Origin: Candidatus Aenigmatarchaeota archaeon
Lineage (GTDB): Archaea; Aenigmatarchaeota; Aenigmatarchaeia; QMZP01
Reading direction: 5' to 3'
NCBI GenBank assembly: GCA_016783545.1
Contig: JADHWJ010000002.1
Span: 65,617 to 101,482 of the forward strand
DNA length: 35,866 nucleotides
Shown here in pieces: positions 1 through 7,695 of the stretch. The notes beneath the pieces were generated by a model that was not told where the DNA came from, made no database searches, and worked only from the letters and a program-made list of their open reading frames with translations. How positions within the stretch are numbered: position 1 is the first letter of the stretch; each line of letters begins with the position of its first letter. The position numbers and the translations under genes were made by a program.

Positions 1-16
1 TCTAATATACCAATGT

Positions 17-454
17 TTAAATCACCTTGTTAGCAGCTACAGTCCCGCACACCGTATTTAGAACAACAATTTCTTTTATTGAACTAAAATCAGTAACTAT
101 ACCTTTGAGCAGAACACTTCTACCCTTCTTTAATGGGTTCTGCCTTGAGATATCTCCCTGGTCAACTTCTGTTCTCTCCAGAAGCTTGAGTCCAGAATCT
201 CCGTATAATATTATAGCGAATCCATAGATATTCGTATTACCTCTATTGGTAACTTTAGCAATTAATTTATCATTTCCTAATTCATTGAAGCTTACAGATT
301 CTATTGTATAATATGTATTCGTTGCACATGAAACATCTGATTGACCTGTTCCCTCTTTTACTATTTGTATCATCCCGGTTGATAGAGAGATGCCAATAGA
401 AATAGATATTGCAATAAGAATAACTACAGCGATCAGTGGAGAAAAACCTTTCAT
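17..454 (-). CDS. Archaeal type IV pilin-like protein
   Basis: The 145-aa product begins MKGFSPLIAVV and then has one long hydrophobic helix. This is the archaeal class III (prepilin) signal: a short positively charged leader, a Gly cleavage site, then SPLIA-type residues starting the mature helix. A PibD/FlaK-type peptidase would cut after the Gly and the subunit would assemble into a surface filament. The rest (residues about 45-145) is a polar beta-rich head with two Cys (SCAT near 43 and VCGT near 137) that could form a disulfide. It lies 38 bp downstream of the FlaJ/TadC-like gene on the same strand, so the two are probably co-transcribed. No ATPase is in the window. Archaellin rather than pilin is possible, but the protein is short for an archaellin and carries only the N-terminal signature. 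Confidence 0.8.
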   Translation of the reverse strand: MKGFSPLIAVVILIAISISIGISLSTGMIQIVKEGTGQSDVSCATNTYYTIESVSFNELGNDKLIAKVTNRGNTNIYGFAIILYGDSGLKLLERTEVDQGDISRQNPLKKGRSVLLKGIVTDFSSIKEIVVLNTVCGTVAANKVI

Positions 455-492
455 GATTATATTTAGCTTGGATTTTTAATAAAGTTTCTCAA

Positions 493-1359
493 TTACATCA
501 AAGCTGCGTGTGGGCTAAGTGCAATAGCCATTGAGAATATTGTGTAACCAATTGCTATCAAAAATACAGAATGTTTCAGACCTGAAATAAAGCTACCTTC
601 TGCGAGTTTTCCTGTGACCAGTCCTGCAAAAAAGCCCTGTATGATGATAAACCACAAAAAGCTTTGTCCATATGCCTCTATAGGCATACCGCCACCCATA
701 GGACCTCCTGTTGTCATCTCTTCAATTGGCATCAGCATGGGCAAAAGAAAAATCTGCAGTATAACAAGTATGAAAATAAAAACAAAGTATATGAGATAGG
801 AAGTGAATATCTGTGAAAATATGCTACTCTTTCTCTCTTTCTTTATTCTATTTATCAACCTCAAAGAACTGGAAACAGATGAAAGTGTTTTTGCAACCTC
901 TCCACCAACCTTATAGGTTTCTATTATTGTTGCAATAGATCTTTTTATGGGAACTGATCTAGTCTTTGTTGCAAGCATGCTTAAAGCCTTTCCAAATGGA
1001 ATACCCCAATCAACTTGTGCAGCTAGTTTGTTTACATATGGATTCAATGAAAGATAATCATTTTTGGATGAGTGCTTTAGAGCTAGTGGCAGGTTCATTC
1101 CGGATTTTATACTCTCACTTAGATCATATGTAAAATTTATGAATTGCTCTTCCATCACTGTTCTTTTTCTATATTCCGCATAGAAGTGCCAGAAACTTGG
1201 AATAAATGCAATCAAACCTCCCATGAGGTTTATGAGAGGAGATACAAGAGCCATTGATTTTGGAAGAAGAAGCATATTAAGAACTATTATCAAAATGCCT
1301 GCAAAGACGCTTATAAATTCAGTTTTATATTTTTTATATTTCAGGGACTTGAGGTTCAT
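493..1359 (-). CDS. T2SSF/FlaJ-TadC-like pilus platform membrane protein
   Basis: The 288-aa protein has two N-terminal membrane helices (about 13-32 and 38-56), a cytoplasmic helical segment with the typical T2SSF pattern (GMNLPLALK, WGIPFGKALSML, ETYKVGGEVAKTL), then a membrane helix at about 185-208 and two more near the C terminus. This is the layout of the GspF/TadC/FlaJ platform proteins, which sit in the membrane and couple an assembly ATPase to the growing pilus. It holds one T2SSF module, half the size of full FlaJ, so it resembles TadC-type single-module proteins. A Met/Gly/Pro-rich loop (EEMTTGGPMGGGMP) before the last helices is unusual. Its neighbour is the pilin gene, downstream on the same strand. 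Confidence 0.8.
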   Translation of the reverse strand: MNLKSLKYKKYKTEFISVFAGILIIVLNMLLLPKSMALVSPLINLMGGLIAFIPSFWHFYAEYRKRTVMEEQFINFTYDLSESIKSGMNLPLALKHSSKNDYLSLNPYVNKLAAQVDWGIPFGKALSMLATKTRSVPIKRSIATIIETYKVGGEVAKTLSSVSSSLRLINRIKKERKSSIFSQIFTSYLIYFVFIFILVILQIFLLPMLMPIEEMTTGGPMGGGMPIEAYGQSFLWFIIIQGFFAGLVTGKLAEGSFISGLKHSVFLIAIGYTIFSMAIALSPHAALM

Positions 1360-1400
1360 ATATAACTATTATAGTAAGTTTCTAATAAGAATTTAGGTAG

Positions 1401-1652
1401 TTATTTCTTTTTCTTCTTTTTGCTTTTTAGTTTTGGCAGTCTCATTAAGAACCCGCAATTTTCACATTTGATGTTAAAAGGTCTTTTCCATTCCTTTACA
1501 ACATGCCTTTTATCTGAACATTCAGGGCATTCATAGTCAGCTTCAGCATCGTCAGAGTTTACTCTTACAAGAACCCTTATCTTTCCTTTATTCTCTTCCC
1601 CTGCTTTATTGGGAATTGTTCTATTTGTTACATATTTAAATCGTCTTTCCAT
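1401..1652 (-). CDS. Small zinc-ribbon protein with poly-Lys tail
   Basis: The 83-aa protein has two CxxC knuckles (CPEC near residue 42 and CENC near 63), which make a four-Cys zinc ribbon, and ends in a run of lysines (KSKKKKKK). Such basic zinc ribbons in archaea commonly bind nucleic acid or ribosomes. I do not recognise a specific family. It lies 41 bp upstream of the platform gene on the same strand and may be the first gene of that operon. The start follows a weak AGGT element about 8 nt upstream. The function is unknown. Confidence 0.7.
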   Translation of the reverse strand: MERRFKYVTNRTIPNKAGEENKGKIRVLVRVNSDDAEADYECPECSDKRHVVKEWKRPFNIKCENCGFLMRLPKLKSKKKKKK

Positions 1653-1950
1653 AATCGATACCTTTTCTATCTTTATAACTAATATTGATTCAGAGCTTAA
1701 AAAGCTTTTGCATGGTCCTATATATTGGTTTTAGGATATATTTTACAGGGTATATTTACTCCTTAAAACCTTTATAAGCAAGATATCTTAACTATATTAT
1801 CCCTCATAGTAAAATCCAGCCTAAAAACTGTTTTTACTTTCACTTAACGTAAAGTTTCACTGGAGAATTCAGTTTCTTTCTTAGGCCTTGGAATATGTTG
1901 GTTTTCAAATTACCTGTCTGGGGTCTGTCTTTGAAATGGGGGGAACGGCG
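1653..1950. other. Gene-free AT-rich spacer before the GC-rich island
   Basis: This 298-bp stretch separates the minus-strand zinc-ribbon gene from the plus-strand island genes. It is AT-rich, with several TATA-like runs (tatattggttttaggatat, ttactatgagg on the complement). It also holds a weak inverted repeat, AGTAAAA at 1808-1814 against TTTTACT at 1832-1838. I see no RNA gene and no convincing ORF. Base composition changes sharply near 1930, just before the next gene. Confidence 0.5.
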
Positions 1951-2286
1951 ATGGGGTGGAGTGAGATTCTCAACGGAACCGGACAGCTCCCTGTCGGCGG
2001 AAAAGCGTTCGTAATGGAAACCGTCCAGGAGTTCGGCGAGAAGCTATCGAAGCACCTTGAGGCTATCCGGCACTTCATACATACGTACGGTGCCCGCGAA
2101 CATCTCAAGATGCAGGAGGAGGAGGTTGCGACGATTTCTGTCATGACTCCAGAAGCCCTTTTCAAGTGGGTCATGGCCAACCTCACGATGGAACGGATGA
2201 CAAACGAAGTCAAGAGCCAGCTGGCCAAGGCCTGGTTACTGGTTCTTCGGTGGAGAATCACCAAGAGATTTCTGGAAGCTCAATAG
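1951..2286 (+). CDS. Unrecognised helical protein, GC-rich gene
   Basis: I do not recognise this protein. Starting at the ATG preceded by GGGGGGAA (a plausible Shine-Dalgarno about 5-7 nt upstream), it encodes 111 aa that look almost fully helical and mixed-charge, with no signal peptide or membrane segment. ATG 1936 and TTG 1888 are alternative in-frame starts. Codon third positions are G/C-rich, unlike neighbours on both sides, and the same bias continues into the next gene, so the pair was probably acquired together. The spacing to the next gene is 66 bp on the same strand, which suggests one transcript. Confidence 0.6.
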   Translation: MGWSEILNGTGQLPVGGKAFVMETVQEFGEKLSKHLEAIRHFIHTYGAREHLKMQEEEVATISVMTPEALFKWVMANLTMERMTNEVKSQLAKAWLLVLRWRITKRFLEAQ

Positions 2287-2352
2287 AAAGGAGCAGGGCT
2301 TCTATACCGGGCTGGTAACGATTCCATAGGCTTTCTTTTGAGGAGAGAAGTA

Positions 2353-3291
2353 ATGCGTTTAGGTATCTTAGAGGGTATATTTGGCCGAAGAGGAGAAGAC
2401 TCAGCGGAAGGAGAATCGGCTGTACCAGAGCATTTGAGAGCTTTGGTGGAGGCCCTTGAAGGTTCAATGGATGAGTTCGTCAAGGTCTTTGATGCAGATT
2501 TTCATCATGACTCTGGATGCCCTGTGATGCAGGCCGGCGGGTTGAGGGGCATGTTGGATCGCATCATACGAAGCAAAGATGCCATGTCAAGGGCTTTCCC
2601 ACAGGACGGCGACATGATGGTTCTTGGGTGCAATCTTGGTGAAGAACCCAGCGATGACACCGTCGTTCTGAACGTTCCTGCACCGCCATGGGTTCGGGAG
2701 TACTTCGAGATCCTGGATAGTGAGTCCACGACCGAGCACATGGCTGCCAACGCTAGTGGAATGGCGAAGATCCTTAGCGGCGACCAGTCCGGATTCGATG
2801 AGCTCTGTTCTCATTGGACAGATGCAATGTCCGAGATAGCGACCCGAATACAAAGGGACCTGTTGGATCAGGCCGCTGGACTTAGTGATGGCGACGCATC
2901 TCCTGAGGCAGCCGAGCTCAATACAATCGTTGAAATGAGTTCGGCCGAATTCCTTGGTTTCGTTGTCGATTTGCTCGGCGAGGAGGAGTTGGCGATCGAG
3001 AGCGAGTTACTTAAGAGGAATGTCGCTGAACTCAGATCTATGTGCAGTTCTACTATCACAAGCATTAATGGCAGTCTCCAAACAGGAGAGTTCGGACTCT
3101 CCCCAGAACAAGTGGAGAGAAAGGCTCAGCTTCTCAGAGAACATCCTGAGATCGCCGAGATGAGCGAACTGCCGGAACCGATCCAGATCCCTGTCGAGGA
3201 ACTCTGGAACTGGCCGGAAGCGAAGACTGACAGCGATTCCCAAGAGGATGGTGTCGATCTTCTCAGAGACGCTATAGAGGGAAGAAGGTAA
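2353..3291 (+). CDS. Unrecognised acidic soluble protein, GC-rich gene
   Basis: The ATG at 2353 is chosen because AGGAGAG lies just upstream; the ORF track begins 15 bp earlier at a TTG. The product is 312 aa, acidic and soluble-looking, with no membrane segment. It contains HHDSGCP near residue 50, a Pro-rich stretch (NVPAPPW near 110) and long predicted helices in the second half. I recognise no family. G+C counted on single lines is 50-60 per cent, against roughly 30-37 per cent in surrounding genes, so it is compositionally foreign. A hairpin terminator follows. The orientation and shared bias link it to the preceding 111-aa gene. Confidence 0.65.
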   Translation: MRLGILEGIFGRRGEDSAEGESAVPEHLRALVEALEGSMDEFVKVFDADFHHDSGCPVMQAGGLRGMLDRIIRSKDAMSRAFPQDGDMMVLGCNLGEEPSDDTVVLNVPAPPWVREYFEILDSESTTEHMAANASGMAKILSGDQSGFDELCSHWTDAMSEIATRIQRDLLDQAAGLSDGDASPEAAELNTIVEMSSAEFLGFVVDLLGEEELAIESELLKRNVAELRSMCSSTITSINGSLQTGEFGLSPEQVERKAQLLREHPEIAEMSELPEPIQIPVEELWNWPEAKTDSDSQEDGVDLLRDAIEGRR

Positions 3292-3322
3292 TCGCCAGCC
3301 CGGCGATATGTGGAGGGAACAA

Positions 3323-3350
3323 AGGGGACCTAAGAAATCCCCTCCCTCTT
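3323..3350 (+). terminator. Hairpin terminator after the GC-rich gene pair
   Basis: AGGGGA at 3323-3328 pairs with TCCCCT at 3338-3343 around a 9-nt loop, followed by the pyrimidine-rich CCCTCTTTATAT. It lies 32 bp after the stop of the 312-aa gene and before the convergent radical SAM gene. A bacterial-style terminator fits the foreign character of this pair. Confidence 0.55.
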
Positions 3351-3382
3351 TATATAGTCATTTAAACGGGATATAGATAAAA

Positions 3383-6340
3383 TTAATTTCCATAAGTTTT
3401 CCTGTAAAGTTCTGTACTTTCTAGTGCTTTTACATCCCTTTTATACAAATCGTCTTTCATCTCTTTTCCTGTCCCTTTCTTATACTCTTCAAAAGAAATG
3501 CCCTGACTTTTCTGGCTCTCATCTCTATACCATTCTGGAATAACATTGAATGTGCAGAATGGGATGATCCTTCCGTCTGTCATTGCATAATGTATGCAGC
3601 ATCTTTTAACACGCTCTATGTCATAGTTGTAGAGGTCCATAAAGTGCATCATTCCCAAAAACAATGAACTTTTATGAAATGCTCCGAGCGCCTTATAGTC
3701 ATGTTTAACCAGTGCATTGTATATGATCTTTGCCAGGCCAAAACCTTCTGGTGATTTTTTCTTGTCAATAAAAGTTCTTAACTTCCATAACATTTTTGGG
3801 CCAACAATCAATTTGCTTTTGCCTGCTTCCAGTTCTTCTGATTTCTCACCTAGATATTCCAATAAACCATCAACATCGACAAACCTTGTTATTGGAACCA
3901 TCTTTCCATTATCATTGAAAACATATGTGGCCATTCCACAACTAAAGTGCGAGCTAAGATCATACTCAGCTTTTTTTGTCAGGGCTTCTACAAACCTTGT
4001 AAAGTTTGTTAGTGTTGGTACAGGATAGAAATCGTTTTTATCTATCTCTCCACCTGTTTGTTCTTGAAGCCTGTCCAAAAGGTCAGGTATTGTTATTCTC
4101 ATTTTCTCTCTTTCAGCCTTTGAAACCCTTCCCACAAGACTCACCGGCTGCATGTTAACACCCCTTACAACATCATTGTTTCTGAAACCAAATCTCACTA
4201 TATCACCAATTTCATGATCATTTACACCTTTTATAACAGTTGGTACAAGAACAGCACCCATTCCTGTTTTTCTACAGTTATTAAGAACACCTGGAATCTC
4301 CCAGTGGTTCTTTGGGTTTGTTTTTGCAGACACGCCATCAAAGCTTAAGTAGAGTGTGTTTATACCAGCAGCTCTTACTTTCTGTGCCAGTTCCAAATCC
4401 CTTGAAATATGCGTACCGTTTGTGTTCAGTTGGATATGGTCAACACCATTTTTTTTGCAGATATTTATTATATCAACAATATCTTTTCTAAGACAGGGTT
4501 CGCCTCCTGTAAGCTGAACTGCGTTGCAAGGTACGGGTTTTTCAGCCTTTAATGTTTTCACCATTTCCTTTATCTGCTCTAATGTTGGTTCATATACGTA
4601 ACCCATTCTTCCAGCATAGAAAAAGCAATTACTTATTAGGATACCATCACCAGCTATAAAGGAGTGTGAATTATCTTCTACCTCTAAATCATATACAAAT
4701 TGTTCTTTATCTTCAAATTCTTCTATGGATTTTATTTTATCTAGAATAAAATCCCCGTTAACAATGAGTTTTGTACCTCTTCTTGGAGAAAGGTTTTCTA
4801 ATTTTTTTAAATGTGATGGTTTTAGATTTAGTTTATCAATTATAGAAATCATATCTTCACCACCCATATATAATTTATACAAAGTATTCGTATTTGATAA
4901 TGGATTATTTTTCATTGACATTTTGTGAATTCTATTTTTTATCCCCAATGTTGAAAGAAGCTTTGATGTATCTGAAACAAGTTTTCTTGATACAGTTCCT
5001 ATACCAATTGAGGCACATCTTTCACCTCTTATTACATACCCATCACCATTTATTATACCTTCGAGCATTGCAATTCTTGATTGTTCATCAAAAGAACCAA
5101 AATTGATAGGAAGCCTTTTGTTATGTGCACCAGCTGGTATGTTGAGAACAAATCTAAAAATAAGATAAAGGATTTTATTACCAACATTTATCTGCTCAGC
5201 CTTGTTTTTAGTTTCAATTACTGTATATGTTAAATTTAATTTTTTCAATGAAGTTTCAATTTCATTTCTGACATATACATCTTTACACGTAAACCAAATA
5301 TTTTGTTTTGAATAATGTCCATCTGTTATGAAATATCCCATGAGTTTGGATAAATCTGATGTTATTTTTAATTCCCTTTCAAAGTTATATTTTTTAGCAT
5401 CAACACCAAATTTTACACCGTTTGCTTTAATATTCGCATTCTTCATGAATTTATAAAAATAATTCAATGGCATTGTATTTTTACTTTTCCATGAATACAT
5501 CAGTGACTTATTAAAACCAAATTTCTCTGAAAAAATATCAATTCTATCTATCTCTGAAAAATATTCAGTTATATTTCTAACATATATATGCTTCATTTCA
5601 TTTTTTGGGAGATTCCTAAAAGATTCTAATATATCTATTTTAATTCCTTTTCCAGCCTCCATATTACCTACAGTAAAAGCCGTTTCACCAATATTTGCAT
5701 TCTTTTTAAGTAAATTTTCCCCTGATTTTACAATAAATTTATGATCAATTGTTGTTGTTATCTCTTTGCCTGTTTCAGTTTTAACTTTTATAAATTTACC
5801 ATTATATCTCCTTCTAAATAACTTATTTACTTTTGTCCAGATGATTTTCCCATTTTTCATTGTCATTACTTCTATATTTTTTGGTTCTGAAAATACTCCC
5901 AACTTTCCAATTTTCTTGATATTCTTATTAAGCCATTTATCTATAAAATTTCCAATTTTGACAGTAGAAACTTTTCCATTATCTTTTACTAGTATTTCTT
6001 CGTTGCTTGGAAGGCAATACCAGCAGGTAAGATCGCATCTATTTGTGACAACAATATTGGCCAACGCTGTCTGGGACTTATGTATCTTGCAAAGTCCGCA
6101 ATCCTTTGGACATATAGGAGCATCCTTTTCCATGTTCGGATTTTCTATTCCTTTTCCATCATGTGCGAATCTCTCTGCTTTTTTGTAAAGATCATAATCA
6201 CTCCAGTAAACTTCTTCTACTTCGCCATGCTCAGGGCAGTTTTTAGAGATAAATACCTTTCCATCCCTTTCAAATATAGTCGCAGGAATAATCTTCTTGC
6301 ATTCAGGGCATAGGCTCGAAGTTTTGGATATTTCTTTCAT
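3383..6340 (-). CDS. tes: Tes-like (tetraether synthase family) radical SAM protein interrupted by an intein
   Basis: After removal of the intein (residues 109-571), the host protein is 522 aa and fits the COG1964/MJ0619 family that includes tetraether lipid synthase Tes, which couples two archaeol chains into membrane-spanning GDGT lipids. Visible signatures are an N-terminal zinc-finger-like CPEC...CPEHG, an auxiliary cluster region CPKDCGLCKIH (77-86), the radical SAM CX3CX2C motif (C102, C106 and, after splicing, the Cys of CFFYAG), the GGEP motif, and a C-terminal Cys-rich block (KRCCIHYAMTDGRIIPFC). The intein ends just before the third cluster Cys, so the enzyme cannot bind its SAM cluster until splicing. 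A TATA-like AGTTTATAAATATA about 25 bp upstream of the ATG suggests a leaderless mRNA. The family call is firm; tetraether synthesis itself is inferred. Confidence 0.82.
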   Translation of the reverse strand: MKEISKTSSLCPECKKIIPATIFERDGKVFISKNCPEHGEVEEVYWSDYDLYKKAERFAHDGKGIENPNMEKDAPICPKDCGLCKIHKSQTALANIVVTNRCDLTCWYCLPSNEEILVKDNGKVSTVKIGNFIDKWLNKNIKKIGKLGVFSEPKNIEVMTMKNGKIIWTKVNKLFRRRYNGKFIKVKTETGKEITTTIDHKFIVKSGENLLKKNANIGETAFTVGNMEAGKGIKIDILESFRNLPKNEMKHIYVRNITEYFSEIDRIDIFSEKFGFNKSLMYSWKSKNTMPLNYFYKFMKNANIKANGVKFGVDAKKYNFERELKITSDLSKLMGYFITDGHYSKQNIWFTCKDVYVRNEIETSLKKLNLTYTVIETKNKAEQINVGNKILYLIFRFVLNIPAGAHNKRLPINFGSFDEQSRIAMLEGIINGDGYVIRGERCASIGIGTVSRKLVSDTSKLLSTLGIKNRIHKMSMKNNPLSNTNTLYKLYMGGEDMISIIDKLNLKPSHLKKLENLSPRRGTKLIVNGDFILDKIKSIEEFEDKEQFVYDLEVEDNSHSFIAGDGILISNCFFYAGRMGYVYEPTLEQIKEMVKTLKAEKPVPCNAVQLTGGEPCLRKDIVDIINICKKNGVDHIQLNTNGTHISRDLELAQKVRAAGINTLYLSFDGVSAKTNPKNHWEIPGVLNNCRKTGMGAVLVPTVIKGVNDHEIGDIVRFGFRNNDVVRGVNMQPVSLVGRVSKAEREKMRITIPDLLDRLQEQTGGEIDKNDFYPVPTLTNFTRFVEALTKKAEYDLSSHFSCGMATYVFNDNGKMVPITRFVDVDGLLEYLGEKSEELEAGKSKLIVGPKMLWKLRTFIDKKKSPEGFGLAKIIYNALVKHDYKALGAFHKSSLFLGMMHFMDLYNYDIERVKRCCIHYAMTDGRIIPFCTFNVIPEWYRDESQKSQGISFEEYKKGTGKEMKDDLYKRDVKALESTELYRKTYGN
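4628..6016 (-). mobile_element. Intein with LAGLIDADG endonuclease in the Tes-like protein (463 aa)
   Basis: The intein starts at Cys109 (CLPSNEEILV, splicing block A). Block B is likely ITTTIDHKF, followed by two LAGLIDADG helices (LMGYFITDGHYS and MLEGIINGDGYV). It ends with block F/G residues HSFIAGDGILISN, followed by Cys+1 of the C-extein. All residues needed for standard class 1 splicing are visible: Cys1, the terminal Asn and Cys+1. The penultimate residue is Ser rather than the usual His, a known but less common variant. The insertion is exactly at the third Cys of the radical SAM CX3CX2C motif. Both endonuclease motifs keep Asp residues, so homing activity may be intact. Confidence 0.93.
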
Positions 6341-6386
6341 ATAAAATATTATATTTTTATATTTATAAACTTTTAATAGTTTTAAA

Positions 6387-6401
6387 AAGTATTAAATACT
6401 T
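6387..6401. promoter_or_regulatory. Palindrome between divergent tes-like and glutaredoxin promoters
   Basis: AAGTATT-A-AATACTT is a perfect 7-bp inverted repeat around one base. It sits in the 100-bp divergent promoter region of the Tes-like gene (minus) and the glutaredoxin gene (plus), between TATA-like elements for each. The HTH regulator encoded two genes downstream is a candidate binder. The binding is inference, and AT-rich DNA yields such palindromes by chance. Confidence 0.4.
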
Positions 6402-6440
6402 ATTTAAATGTATTATAACTAAATATAATTTGTGATATAT

Positions 6441-6677
6441 ATGGCAAAGGTAAGCGTATTCAGCACACCTGCATGTTCTTGGTGTGTTAAGTTAAAGGAA
6501 TGGCTAAAACAGCAAAAAATAGAATTCGAAGACATAGATGTATCAGTTGACCAAGAAAAAGCAAAGTATATGGTTGAAAAAACAGGTCAAATGAGCGTGC
6601 CTGTAACAGAGATTGATGGAGAATTTGTTATTGGTTTTGATATAGAAAAACTAAAAGAACTCTTGAAAATAAAATGA
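6441..6677 (+). CDS. Glutaredoxin/NrdH-like thiol oxidoreductase
   Basis: The 78-aa protein (from ATG 6441; the track begins at a GTG 9 bp earlier) has a thioredoxin fold of glutaredoxin type. It opens with a beta strand KVSVFSTP, then the redox motif CSWC near residue 12, the cis-Pro strand SVPVTEID near 55, and GFDIEKLKELL at the C terminus. The length matches single-domain glutaredoxins or NrdH. It would reduce disulfides in the cytoplasm; as an electron donor for an enzyme or thiol balance it has no identified partner here. Its stop overlaps the ATG of the next gene (ATGA), indicating translational coupling to the HTH regulator. Confidence 0.88.
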   Translation: MAKVSVFSTPACSWCVKLKEWLKQQKIEFEDIDVSVDQEKAKYMVEKTGQMSVPVTEIDGEFVIGFDIEKLKELLKIK

Positions 6678-7144
6678 TACATATGACAGAATCAGAGAAT
6701 ATAAAAAATAAAATATACTCAATATTCTCAGATGTTGCCACGTCAATCGGTTATTCACCTCTACATGGAAAGATAATTGGTGTACTTCTTGTTAAGAATA
6801 AATCACTGAGTCTTCAGGAGATTGCAGAAGAGACAGGATATTCTTCTTCAATGATAAGCCTGAGCCTTGACCTTTTGGATGTTATTGGGATAATTAAACG
6901 GGTAAAGAAAACTGGTGACAGGAAGCTCTATATAAAACTCTCTGGAGATCTTTTGGAATGCCTAAAAAAAGCAATTATAATAAAACTGGAAAAGGGAATA
7001 GATACAGCACTGTCTGATTTTGAGACAGAGAGGAAAAAATTAAATGAGAAAGATCCTGCTCTGAAGACAATTGAAACACTTGAAAGAGAAATCAAAAGAA
7101 TGGAAAAATATGTAAAATTGTTATCCAATATAAGATTACCTTGA
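6674..7144 (+). CDS. GbsR/MarR-like winged-helix transcription regulator
   Basis: The 156-aa product has a winged-helix DNA-binding domain at about 30-100 (LSLQEIAEETGYSSSMISLSLDLLDVIGIIKRVKKTGDRKLYIKL, recognition helix around SSSMISLSLDLL). A long charged C-terminal coiled coil (about 105-150) is suited to dimerisation. This arrangement resembles GbsR-type MarR-superfamily regulators of archaea. The ATG overlaps the glutaredoxin stop by ATGA; an in-frame ATG 9 bp later is an alternative start. It probably controls its own operon or the divergent promoter region upstream. The ligand is unknown. Confidence 0.78.
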   Translation: MIHMTESENIKNKIYSIFSDVATSIGYSPLHGKIIGVLLVKNKSLSLQEIAEETGYSSSMISLSLDLLDVIGIIKRVKKTGDRKLYIKLSGDLLECLKKAIIIKLEKGIDTALSDFETERKKLNEKDPALKTIETLEREIKRMEKYVKLLSNIRLP

Positions 7145-7173
7145 ATATTTAAAATTTAGATGCAATTATAAAA

Positions 7174-7695
7174 ATGCGAATAGCTGTCATAGGTACACAC
7201 TCTACAGGAAAAACAGAATTTTGCAAAGAAATTTATGATCAATTATCAAAAACAAAAAAAGTGGGATTTGTTTCTGAACTAACAAGAAAATGTCCATTTC
7301 CTATAAATGAAAATACAAGTATAAAGGCACAGCTATGGATACTGGCAAACCAGATAAAAGAGGAGCAAGAGAAGGAAGATCAGAACGATGTTGTTATATG
7401 TGATAGAGGTCTTGTTGATCATTTCATTTACCTAATAAGGAAGTTTCCTGAATATGGTGAACTTCTTTCAAAATTCATAACAGAATATTCAAAAGGCTAT
7501 GATATTATTTTTAAAACAGAAATAGACGAAACAAAACCAATAATCGATGACGGTTTCAGATCAATAGATTCTTCTTTTAGAAAAGAGATTGATGATATGT
7601 TAATAGATTTTCTAAATAATCATGATATAGATCATGTACCTATTAAAAATGACCTTGATTTTGTCATGGATAAGGTGATGAAATGTCTAAAATAA
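7174..7695 (+). CDS. P-loop NTPase/kinase of the AAA_28 (NadR-like) type
   Basis: The 173-aa protein begins with a Walker A motif GTHSTGKT (residues 7-14) and has CDRGLVDHF near 78, a Walker B/lid-like segment typical of AAA_28/NadR-type kinases, which phosphorylate nucleosides or related small molecules. The length is that of a single kinase domain. It overlaps the next gene by 13 bp, so it is made together with the HD phosphohydrolase. The pairing suggests a joint role in nucleotide metabolism, but the substrate is not visible from sequence. Confidence 0.75.
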   Translation: MRIAVIGTHSTGKTEFCKEIYDQLSKTKKVGFVSELTRKCPFPINENTSIKAQLWILANQIKEEQEKEDQNDVVICDRGLVDHFIYLIRKFPEYGELLSKFITEYSKGYDIIFKTEIDETKPIIDDGFRSIDSSFRKEIDDMLIDFLNNHDIDHVPIKNDLDFVMDKVMKCLK

